From Planctomycetota bacterium (GTDB lineage: Bacteria > Planctomycetota > Planctomycetia > Planctomycetales > Planctomycetaceae), in contig QQVO01000051.1 of the NCBI GenBank assembly GCA_003388505.1, positions 1 to 64,000 of the forward strand: a stretch of DNA of 64,000 bases, written 5' to 3'. Shown here one piece after another: positions 44,604 through 52,393 of the stretch; within the stretch, counting starts at the first letter, position 1, and every line of letters begins with the position of its first letter. A program made the position numbers and the translations under genes. The notes beneath the pieces were generated by a model. That model was given only the letters and a program-made list of their open reading frames with translations, was not told the origin of the DNA and did not search any database.

Positions 44604-46042
44604 CCTCGACGAAGTTGACGGCGCCGAGCCGGCTCACGGTGTTCGCCTTCCTGTGGGCCTGTCAGGCGCTGGTTCACCAGAAATCCTACTCCCTCTGGGC
44701 GCGGATCGATGACCCTTTCGGGTGGATCCTGACCGCCTTTGCCCTGGCCACCATGTTGCGCCCGTCCGCGATCGCACTATTCGTGGGCATGCTTGTCGCC
44801 AGCATCACTTACAACGTGCTGAGGTGGCCGTTTGTCGTCAACCACATTCTTGTCGAATCCGTTATCAATGTGACAATTCTCGCAGCATTCGCGAGCACCG
44901 TCGTCTCGGCCAGGGGCGACCGCTTCCGGTTCTCCCGCGATGTTCGTGAACAGATCTACGATCGCTTTGCGCCCGTACTGATCGCCATGCTGGTCATCGT
45001 CTACTACTTCGCGTTTGTCTCCAAACTGAACTGGGATTTCATCAACCCGAACGTGAGTAGCGTGACCGCGATGTACGGTGATCTGTTGGAGCGCTTCCCC
45101 TTTCTGCCGCCGCCCGAAGTTGCAGGCGGGGCCGCCATCGTAATGACGTTGATCGTCGAAGCGGCGATTCCGATTCTGTTCACGTTCCGCCGCACGCGCT
45201 ACTTCGGTGTGCTGCTCGGAATCCCGTTTCATCTCATTCTGGGCTCGGTCGGGCATCGCACGTTTGCGGCGCTCGCATTCGCAATGTACGGGTTGTTCTG
45301 CATGGATGAACTCATTGAATTCGTGACCCGCGCCCGGGAGCGGATTTACGAGCGATATTCCGCGAAGACGCGAGCCGCAGCGTACTACACGATCTCTGCC
45401 GCCTGCGTTCTCGGCGTAAGCCTGTTGATTCTGGCTGACAAGACGGGCTATTTCCGGGCGGGAATCGGCCCGTTCAGGATCTATCGGATTCCCTGGTCCA
45501 TCTGGCTGCTGTGGTCGTTGTGTCTCGGAACGGTCTATGCCTGTTGCGCATGGCGCTTTTACCGAGGAAAGGCAGTTCCGCCGCCGAGAACAGCGCGGCC
45601 CGGTATCCTGTGGGGGATGGTGTTGATCGTTTGCTTGAACGGCATGTCGCAGTACCTGGGTCTCAAGACAGAGACCTCCTTTACAATGTACAGCAACCTG
45701 CGCACGGAGGGACATTACAACAACCACTTCTTCATGCCGGCGTGGAGGCTTGCATCGTACCAGGACGACCTCGTTGAAATCGTGGACACGGACATTCCCG
45801 AACTCCAGGAATATCCTCAAAACAATCTGCTCATCACCTATTTCGAACTGCGGAGAATCCTCAGCACGACCAAGGGTGATTTTGAAATCGTCTATCTGCG
45901 AAACGGGAAACGTCACGAGCTGCAGCGACGGGGAGATGAAGCGCCGGATGTGGAAGTGCTGCGGCCGCATCCGATCTGGGAAGCCAAGCTGCTGTATTTT
46001 CGTCCCGTGTCGACCGACGAGCACGCTCCTCATCAGCATTGA
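44576..46042 (+). CDS. HTTM-like multipass membrane protein
   Basis: 488 residues with roughly eight to ten hydrophobic helices, followed by a C-terminal ~90-residue soluble tail (from about 385, SNLRTEGHYNNHFFMPAWRLASYQDDLVEIVDTD). The features HKSYSLWARIDDPFGWILTA, VYYFAFVSKLNWDFINP and GIPFHLILG resemble the HTTM family (related to vitamin K-dependent gamma-carboxylase). Function in bacteria is mostly unknown. Position suggests a modification step at the membrane during exopolysaccharide maturation. Start may be the ATG at 44576, 44585 or 44600. Confidence 0.7.
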   Translation: MHEMQTDAMTSTKLTAPSRLTVFAFLWACQALVHQKSYSLWARIDDPFGWILTAFALATMLRPSAIALFVGMLVASITYNVLRWPFVVNHILVESVINVTILAAFASTVVSARGDRFRFSRDVREQIYDRFAPVLIAMLVIVYYFAFVSKLNWDFINPNVSSVTAMYGDLLERFPFLPPPEVAGGAAIVMTLIVEAAIPILFTFRRTRYFGVLLGIPFHLILGSVGHRTFAALAFAMYGLFCMDELIEFVTRARERIYERYSAKTRAAAYYTISAACVLGVSLLILADKTGYFRAGIGPFRIYRIPWSIWLLWSLCLGTVYACCAWRFYRGKAVPPPRTARPGILWGMVLIVCLNGMSQYLGLKTETSFTMYSNLRTEGHYNNHFFMPAWRLASYQDDLVEIVDTDIPELQEYPQNNLLITYFELRRILSTTKGDFEIVYLRNGKRHELQRRGDEAPDVEVLRPHPIWEAKLLYFRPVSTDEHAPHQH

Positions 46043-46094
46043 GGGGAGGAACGGGCAAGTGAGATCGGCATCCAGACGGCAACGAGCGTGCGAT

Positions 46095-47222
46095 ATGGAA
46101 TTCAAGACCGACCGCAGGACACTGATCCGCGTCGTCGCGCGCTCATTGGGGCTTGCTGCATTGAGCACCGGGTTTCGCGGTCGCGCCGGACTGTCGTGGT
46201 GGAGCGAACCCGAGCCTGCGAAACGATCGGTCGACCGGGACGACGCGCATGCGGTCCGTACGCCCACGGGAATCTGGACGTCAGCGGAAGAGTTGGCCGG
46301 ACTGACAGTCTCGGGTCCGCTGTGGAGGAATGTGAAGTCTGCCGCCGACCGGCGAACGAAGCCGCCGGATCTCAGCGACCAGAACCAGAAAAACAACGTG
46401 CGCGTGCTGGCGAAGGCGCTGGTGTACGCAGGCACGGGCGAGGAGCGGTATCGCGATGAGGTCGTCGCCCATTGCCTGCACGTCATCGGCACGGAGGGCG
46501 GGCGCACGTTGCCGCTGGCGCGCGAACTCCTCGCCTATGTCATCGCGGCCGACCTCGTCGTCCTGCCATCTGATGCGAATCGGCGATTCCGTGAGTGGCT
46601 CAATGCAGTGAGGCATCAGGAGATCGGTGGCCGAACATTGATCTCGACGCACGAAGATCGTCCCAACAACTGGGGCACACACGCCGGCGCCAGCCGCATT
46701 GCGGTCGCGCTCTACCTGCAGGACGAACAGGATCTGGAACGTGCGTCGCGGGTGTTCAAAGGTTGGCTCGGGGACCGGGACGCGTATGCGGAGTTTCGCT
46801 ACAAGGAGGTCGACCGTTGGCAAGCCGATCCGGCGCGTCCTGTGGGAATCAACCCCCGGGGAGCGACCAAGCTGGGGCGGAACATCGACGGAGTCTTGCC
46901 CGACGACCAGCGGCGGAGTGGAGACTTTCGCTGGCCGCCGCCGAAAGAGAACTATGTCTACGGTGCGCTGCAAGGGGCCGTTGCCCAGGCGGTCCTGCTT
47001 CATCGGGCCGGATATGACGTCTGGAACTGGGAAGATCAGGCGTTGCTTCGCGCCGTCCGCTGGTTGGTCGAGACAGCCGACTTCCCGCCGGTGGGGGACG
47101 ACGTTTGGATCCTGCCGTTGGTCGATCATTACTACGGGACACACTATTGGGACGGTGAGCCGACTCGGCCCGGAAAGAACGTGGGCTGGTCCTGCTGGAC
47201 GCACGGTGGCCGCAGCATCTGA
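46095..47222 (+). CDS. Alginate lyase-family secreted protein
   Basis: 375 residues. A twin-arginine-like N-terminus (FKTDRRTLIRVVARSLGLAALSTG) suggests Tat export. The body is an alpha/alpha-barrel of the alginate-lyase family: WTSAEELAGLTVSGPLWRNVKSAAD at the start, NQKNNVRVLAKALVYAGTGEE, then ISTHEDRPNNWGTHAGASRIAVALYL, which carries the conserved Asn and His expected of the catalytic site. Its place at the end of the exopolysaccharide operon suggests trimming or release of the polymer rather than nutrient degradation. ATG at 46095 is used; the frame extends upstream into the previous gene. Confidence 0.78.
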   Translation: MEFKTDRRTLIRVVARSLGLAALSTGFRGRAGLSWWSEPEPAKRSVDRDDAHAVRTPTGIWTSAEELAGLTVSGPLWRNVKSAADRRTKPPDLSDQNQKNNVRVLAKALVYAGTGEERYRDEVVAHCLHVIGTEGGRTLPLARELLAYVIAADLVVLPSDANRRFREWLNAVRHQEIGGRTLISTHEDRPNNWGTHAGASRIAVALYLQDEQDLERASRVFKGWLGDRDAYAEFRYKEVDRWQADPARPVGINPRGATKLGRNIDGVLPDDQRRSGDFRWPPPKENYVYGALQGAVAQAVLLHRAGYDVWNWEDQALLRAVRWLVETADFPPVGDDVWILPLVDHYYGTHYWDGEPTRPGKNVGWSCWTHGGRSI

Positions 47223-47294
47223 GCGTCCAGAGCGCACGAGCGATTCCACGGCTCGTCGTGCTTCGGCGGCGGGAGCCGATCGGGCGCCTGCGAC

Positions 47295-48299
47295 TCAGCT
47301 CACGTCCAGGCAATGCGCGTCCAGGCAACTCAGCGCGTACCCGGCCGCCCCGATGAACCCGGCGTCTCCCCCCAGCGCCGCGTAGTCGATCACCGTTCGC
47401 TCTGCCGGGATCGGAAACGCACGTCGGCGGACTTCATCGCGCACGCGCTCCAGAAACGCTCGCCCCAATTCCGTCTCGTCACGCCCGAAAGTCATCGCGC
47501 CCCCGATGAGGATGATCTCCGGATTCAAAACGTGCATGACCGAGACCGTGGCGACGCCGAGGCAGCGGGCCGACTCGAGAATGCACTCCCGCGCCACGCG
47601 GTCCCCCGCTGCGGCCGCATTCGCGATGTCGAGCGGTGTCAACGCGCCGGTCACCTCACATCGACAGGGCGGCGGCGAACCCGCTTGCTCTTCGATCGCG
47701 GCAGAATACCGTCGCACGAGCGCCCGGGCGCCGACATACAACTCCGGGGAACCGTCGATCCCGAACTCGGAAGGCGGGCCCCCGTCCATTTGCAGGATCA
47801 TGTGACCGCATTCCCCGGCGTGAGAATGGGCGCCGGTCCAGATCCGTCCCTCGATCACAATGCCCGCCCCCAGGCCTGTCCCCAGCGTCCACAGCATCAC
47901 GCTGGACGCCCCCCGCGCCCGACCGACCCAGTGTTCTCCATACGCCGCCGCGTTCGCATCATTCTGCAGAAACACCGGCAGCCCCAGGCGCTCCGAGACC
48001 AGCCGCGCCAGCGGCACGTTCTTCCACCCCGGCAGATTGAAAGGATGAAACACGACGCCCTGCTCGAGATCCATCGTGCCGGGCGCCGCGAGGCCAATCG
48101 CCTGCACGGCATCGGCAGCCACTCCGCTCTGCTCGATCAGCTCAAGCGCCGTGCTGCAGATGCGCGTCAATCCCGCCTCGAGATCATCATTCAGCACCGA
48201 CGGAATCCGCTGTCCCGCGAGGACTTCGCCGTCGTCGGTGACCACACCCGCCTTGATGCTCGAGCCACCGATATCGATACCCAGAAAACAGCGTGACAC
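47295..48299 (-). CDS. ROK-family sugar kinase, zinc site missing
   Basis: 334 residues of the ROK family, probably a glucokinase-like sugar kinase. ATP-binding FLGIDIGGSSIKAGVV opens the protein, VFLQNDANAAAYGEHWVG carries the catalytic Asp, and LWTLGTGLGAGIVI follows. HAGECGHMIL gives the sugar-binding Glu/His region. The usual Cys cluster (CxCGxxGCxE) is replaced by a SEFGIDGSPE stretch, so the structural zinc is absent. Start GTG 48299 with a GAGGG site. It stands alone, convergent with the alginate-lyase-like gene, and the exact sugar is unknown. Confidence 0.9.
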   Translation of the reverse strand: MSRCFLGIDIGGSSIKAGVVTDDGEVLAGQRIPSVLNDDLEAGLTRICSTALELIEQSGVAADAVQAIGLAAPGTMDLEQGVVFHPFNLPGWKNVPLARLVSERLGLPVFLQNDANAAAYGEHWVGRARGASSVMLWTLGTGLGAGIVIEGRIWTGAHSHAGECGHMILQMDGGPPSEFGIDGSPELYVGARALVRRYSAAIEEQAGSPPPCRCEVTGALTPLDIANAAAAGDRVARECILESARCLGVATVSVMHVLNPEIILIGGAMTFGRDETELGRAFLERVRDEVRRRAFPIPAERTVIDYAALGGDAGFIGAAGYALSCLDAHCLDVS

Positions 48300-48622
48300 G
48301 ATGTCGGCCCTCGTTTAGACAGTCCGGCGTGAGGACTCATCATAACAGGCCGCGCTGACCGATCGCCAAGGCTATTCCTGGTCGATCGTGCCCGGTTTTC
48401 GTCTTCGGGGACCAGTCGATTGACGGACGACAGCACATCCCGCCGCCCGCCAATCTCAGGCACCGAAATCGCGTCTGGGATCGCTGATTGCGTCGTCAGG
48501 CGTTGTCAACTCCCGGCGTCTACGCGTTCTCGATCGAGTCGGCTTGTCCGGCAATCACGGTTGGCGCAAGCACTCGCGAAGATGGGAGTCGTCAATCAGA
48601 GAGAGCCAACCGTCCGGGACGC
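48300..48622. other. Intergenic region between ROK kinase and repeat protein
   Basis: About 323 bases with no supported gene, between two - strand genes. No clear promoter or terminator structure was seen. Confidence 0.4.
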
Positions 48623-50314
48623 TCATGGAAGTCGTGGTTCCACGACACTTGGCGGCGCCGCGGGGAGTTGAGGATGGGTCATTCGCCCGGGGTTTTGCTG
48701 CATGTATTGACTCGAACCAGGGCTCGGTTTGGGGCTGAAGTCTCGAATATCACGCCAGACCTCGTGGCAATCGTTGTAGATCGTACGTGAGTAATCGATG
48801 ACTCCATCGTAGTCGACATCGATGTACTGCCGCACAACATGTTTGCCCTCGATCTCGAAGAGGACGCAGAATTCCTCAGAATCCTCGTCGAACTTCCTGG
48901 GCCGCCCGATCAATCGCCGACCCGTACGGGAAAGCTTGCCGTACGCCGCTCGGATGTGGTTCGCCGACTCGAACCCGACGGTCTTGGGACTCGCGTTTTC
49001 ATCCGAGTCGGCGTCCGAATCCTCGACCTCGGCCAGGCGCACGGGCCTGTCTTCGTTTTCAATCTCGACCTGTTCCCCGGCTTCAGATGATGCCACCGAT
49101 TTGGTGTCGCCCACAATCAGACGGGCAGGTGCGTTCACAGCCGGCGCTGTCGAACCGGCGTCCTTGTCCGTATCCGGAGCGACTTCTGCTTCCGCAGCGA
49201 TCCGAAGCGTGGTTCGCTTCTCTGCGATTTCGCGCAGTTCCGTTGTTGCCTCTTGTTCAATTTTCACCGGCTGACTCGTTGTGTCGGCAATCCGATGCAA
49301 CGTGCTTTCGTCGACAGACAGACTGTTTCCGAGCGCCGGCAGTGGGTCCGCCGCAGCGTCGGAGCACTTGGACGACTCCGATTCTGGAGATGCTGAGTCA
49401 TCTGGTTTCGGGTAGTAACAGTTCTTGAAGTAGAACACGGTTGCAGGCGAGAGCATCGTGGCGCTGCGATGAACAGTTTGCGCCTTGGTCGCCGCGCTGG
49501 CTGCTTCGGAGTCTTGCCTGGAAACGGAATCCTCATCGCCGCCATCATGGGGGGGCGTGGCCTCTGCCCGAACCTCCCGCCTGACGGCAGGATCTTCCTT
49601 CGGAGCATTGCTGGACCGTGTGGTTTCCGCTTCATCCGTCACGACTGCCCGGCAGACACTTGTGTCAATCCGGGGCGGAGATTTCGCGGCGACCGGCGGT
49701 GCGCTTTCCCTCACAGTCGGTGAGACCGTCGAACGCCGGAGAAGAGTCAAATAGGAGCCGGAATCGTCTCGGAAATGGAAGACTGCCGCAGGAGAGAACC
49801 GGTAAGCGCGTTCATCAGTGCGAAGCTGTGAACCCGTAACTTGAACGGCCGGTCGCCTCGTCGCCGCGCTCGCTGCATCGCTGGACCGTGTGGTCTCTGC
49901 ATCATCCGTCGCGACTGCCCGGCAGACTCTTGGGTCGTTCTGGGACGACGTTTTTCCGTCGGCCGTTCGGGGGATTTCCTGGCCAGACGGTGCAACCGCC
50001 GAGTGTCGAAGCTGTGGCAACAGGGAGTTGGAATCGTGCCGGAAGTGGAACACTGCCGCCGGGGAAAGCCGGTAGGAGCGGCTTTCCTCACAGAGCTGCG
50101 ACCCCGCCACTTGAACGACCGCCCCCCTCGGCGCCGCGCTCACAATGTCGCCGTCCCGGTACACACGTTTCCCGATGGAGCTTGTGGAGGACACCCCGAT
50201 CGGTGGAGAACTGTGCGCGTCCTCCCCATTGGCTTGAGCGCATATCGATACGACGAGCAGTGCAAGCGAACCGGCGCACGAACGGCGCCGGCATGCGCTT
50301 CCTGGCGATTTCAT
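48623..50314 (-). CDS. Secreted protein with 90-residue internal repeats, unknown
   Basis: 563 residues from the ATG at 50314, preceded by a GGGGGGGAAG site. Signal peptide at about 1-30. Two copies of a 90-residue unit are seen: VQVAGSQL at 67 and 157, YRLSPAAVFHFR at 81 and 171, CRAVATDDAETTRSS at 131 and 221, spaced exactly 90. A third, degenerate partial copy ends in LSPATVFYF near 288. The rest is Glu/Ala/Ser rich, followed by a C-terminal part (FDEDSEEFCVLFEIEGKHVVRQYIDVDYDGVIDYSR) that looks like a separate beta domain. No known family. It is divergent from the Wza-like gene. Confidence 0.72.
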   Translation of the reverse strand: MKSPGSACRRRSCAGSLALLVVSICAQANGEDAHSSPPIGVSSTSSIGKRVYRDGDIVSAAPRGAVVQVAGSQLCEESRSYRLSPAAVFHFRHDSNSLLPQLRHSAVAPSGQEIPRTADGKTSSQNDPRVCRAVATDDAETTRSSDAASAATRRPAVQVTGSQLRTDERAYRFSPAAVFHFRDDSGSYLTLLRRSTVSPTVRESAPPVAAKSPPRIDTSVCRAVVTDEAETTRSSNAPKEDPAVRREVRAEATPPHDGGDEDSVSRQDSEAASAATKAQTVHRSATMLSPATVFYFKNCYYPKPDDSASPESESSKCSDAAADPLPALGNSLSVDESTLHRIADTTSQPVKIEQEATTELREIAEKRTTLRIAAEAEVAPDTDKDAGSTAPAVNAPARLIVGDTKSVASSEAGEQVEIENEDRPVRLAEVEDSDADSDENASPKTVGFESANHIRAAYGKLSRTGRRLIGRPRKFDEDSEEFCVLFEIEGKHVVRQYIDVDYDGVIDYSRTIYNDCHEVWRDIRDFSPKPSPGSSQYMQQNPGRMTHPQLPAAPPSVVEPRLP

Positions 50315-50646
50315 TTCTTCCCCCCCAAAGAGTCTCTCGCGATCCGCTCCGGTGACCGCCGGTGTCCCGTTGGAACACACGGACGCTCGATCTCCGGCTC
50401 TGACAGATCTCATCTATCGGTTTCGGCTTTTTCGCGATCGGAATTGCGACTTTGTTGGATTTGTTAAGAGAGGCAAGAGGGGGCGATGTTTCCGCGCACG
50501 AGTCTCGTGTCGCATTCTCCGTGACGGTTCTGTCGATAAGACGATTATGCCGGGTGATCGGCCCATGTCGCAGTCCGATCTTCGAACACGTCCGCTGGGA
50601 TGGATCCACTCCAATGGTGCACTTCAACGAAACGCGAACGATCAGG
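50315..50646. other. Divergent intergenic region, repeat protein / Wza-like gene
   Basis: About 332 bases between divergent genes, expected to hold both promoters. A long in-frame upstream extension of the Wza-like frame exists here but is not protein-like. No boxes or operators were convincingly identified. Confidence 0.4.
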
Positions 50647-51795
50647 ATGAACCGTTCGTTCCTGATGTCAATCGCCGGATTGTGGATTCTGACGGCGACG
50701 AGTGGCTGCTATGCGCCGTTGCACTCATCAGCCGTTCCTGCGCGCAATCTGCCCGAATCGTTTCGCACTCCGTATCGGACACTCGCACCCAAGCTGAACT
50801 ATGCGAATCTGACGGTTGCGAGTCCGGACGATTACCTGATCAGGGCCAATGACAAGCTGGAAGTGACCATCCCGGATCTGTTTGATACCGCCGAACCGCT
50901 CCCTCTAAACGTGCAGGTGATGGCAAGCGGAGAGATCCAACTTCCGTTGGCTGGAAAGATCAAGGTTGCCGGCCTCAATCTCCTCGATGTGCAGGCGGCG
51001 ATCACAGAGGCGTATGCGGACGACATCCTGATCAACCCGAAGGTCAACGTGACGATCTTCGAAAAGAGCACTGTCGACATCGTTGTGCTCGGTGAGGTGC
51101 AAGCGCCGGGCGTCGTGCTGCTGCCGGAAGGTCAGAACGACGTGGGCCATGCACTGGCCGCAGCGGGAGGCTTCACGGACGACGCGGCTGACGCCGTCGA
51201 GGTCCATCGGAGAGTCCGCGAGGGCGAATCGACGCTGATGTTTCCCGCTCACGGACTGGAGCAGGTCGAACCCGATTTCGACGACCCCAAGAAGATCCTC
51301 ACGATCCCGCTGCGCGGCACAGCACCTGAATTGATCCGACCCGAAGACGTCGAACTCCGCCCCGGAGACCTGGTCGTCGTACCAAGCCGCCGTCACGAAG
51401 TCTTCTGGGTGGTGGGACAACTCGACGATACCAACCTGGTTCGCTTCTCTGTGGGTGATCGTGAGCGAGAGTTGGGAGCGGGATTGCTGTTGCCCGGCGA
51501 TCGAGACATCGACGTTGTGACCGCCGTCGCAATGGCGGGGTACATCGATCCCATCGATTCCCCGACAACCGTGACCGTGCATCGCAAGACGCCCGACGGC
51601 GAACCGCTGCTCATTCACGTCGATCTCATCAAGGCCCGATACGACCGTCAAGAAACCGTGATGGTCCAGGCGGGCGACGTCATCTATGTCAATCCGGACG
51701 CCCACTGGTACTTCCGCAGACACCTCGACCGCATCATCGACGACCTCATTCTCACGCCCTACAGGTTCAGCCTCACCAGAGGGTTCAATCTGTAA
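50647..51795 (+). CDS. Outer-membrane polysaccharide export lipoprotein (Wza-like)
   Basis: 382 residues from ATG 50647. Lipoprotein signal with lipobox at about residue 21 (ILTATSGC). Poly_export domain DDYLIRANDKLEVTIPDLF, then INPKVNVTIFEKSTVDIVVLGEVQAPGVVLLPEG and two SLBB-like repeats (GGFTDDAADAVEVHRRV; AGYIDPIDSPTTVTVHRKT). The C-terminal RHLDRIIDDLILTPYRFSLTRGFNL fits the Wza/BexD-like export channel end. It likely exports the polymer made by the 23-47 kb locus, although it is not inside that operon. Confidence 0.9.
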   Translation: MNRSFLMSIAGLWILTATSGCYAPLHSSAVPARNLPESFRTPYRTLAPKLNYANLTVASPDDYLIRANDKLEVTIPDLFDTAEPLPLNVQVMASGEIQLPLAGKIKVAGLNLLDVQAAITEAYADDILINPKVNVTIFEKSTVDIVVLGEVQAPGVVLLPEGQNDVGHALAAAGGFTDDAADAVEVHRRVREGESTLMFPAHGLEQVEPDFDDPKKILTIPLRGTAPELIRPEDVELRPGDLVVVPSRRHEVFWVVGQLDDTNLVRFSVGDRERELGAGLLLPGDRDIDVVTAVAMAGYIDPIDSPTTVTVHRKTPDGEPLLIHVDLIKARYDRQETVMVQAGDVIYVNPDAHWYFRRHLDRIIDDLILTPYRFSLTRGFNL

Positions 51796-52393
51796 CCCTT
51801 GTGCCGGGCGGCTGGGCGAGCAGAGTCCTTCGTCCAGCCGGCGGAACAGCCGACCTGTCGGATCAACGGTGGGGCAGTCCAGCGATCAACTGCACGTTGT
51901 CGCCTTGTGGATCCTGACTGTCAGGATCCACACAGCGGTGTCTGAGTCGAAATCAGTCCCGACAGTGACGGCGGCAGCAGGTTGAATTCCGCTTGGCATT
52001 CGTGGAGTCGCTGAACTCCCCCGTGTGGCGGCAGTGGCAGCCCGCCGATTGTGGCTCAAAGCTGTGGCACGGACTGATGAGAGGGCGTCCGCGCAGAGCC
52101 GAATCCCGCGACAGCCGCAACCCGGCGGGTCTTGCGAGGCCCGGTACGTTTCGACAGGGTTCAGGCCCACGCTGAGCGGCGCGGCCTGCAGCTCGCACCC
52201 CTCGTCGCGCGATGTCGATTTCTACGGGCGTCGCCGTTGATTTCTCGCCCGACTCGGCTCGTGAAAGCCATGTCCCGTTGTCGGGTCTGGTCTCACAAGT
52301 GCTGAGCAGAAGACCCCGTTATGACGTGCCCCACCAGACTTCCACCATATTGCCCATTGCGATTCGACATCTGGCTGGGTTAGCCAATACGGA
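51796..52393. other. Intergenic region upstream of the NRPS genes
   Basis: About 600 bases without a gene I can support. It contains a strong perfect palindrome (listed separately). Promoter for the NRPS must lie here or be read through from the Wza-like gene, but I cannot point to it. Confidence 0.45.
51906..51932. repeat. Near-perfect 27-base palindrome, candidate hairpin
   Basis: Arms TGTGGATCCTGAC (51906-51918) and GTCAGGATCCACA (51920-51932) are 13 bases each with one central T. It lies about 110 bases after the stop of the Wza-like gene and 460 bases before the NRPS start. It could be a terminator stem (no T-tract) or an operator. Confidence 0.75.

Noticed and set aside
44777-46507. 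576-codon - strand frame antisense to HTTM-like and alginate-lyase-like genes
   Set aside because: It crosses gene borders on the other strand and shows low-complexity Arg/Gln/Asp sequence.
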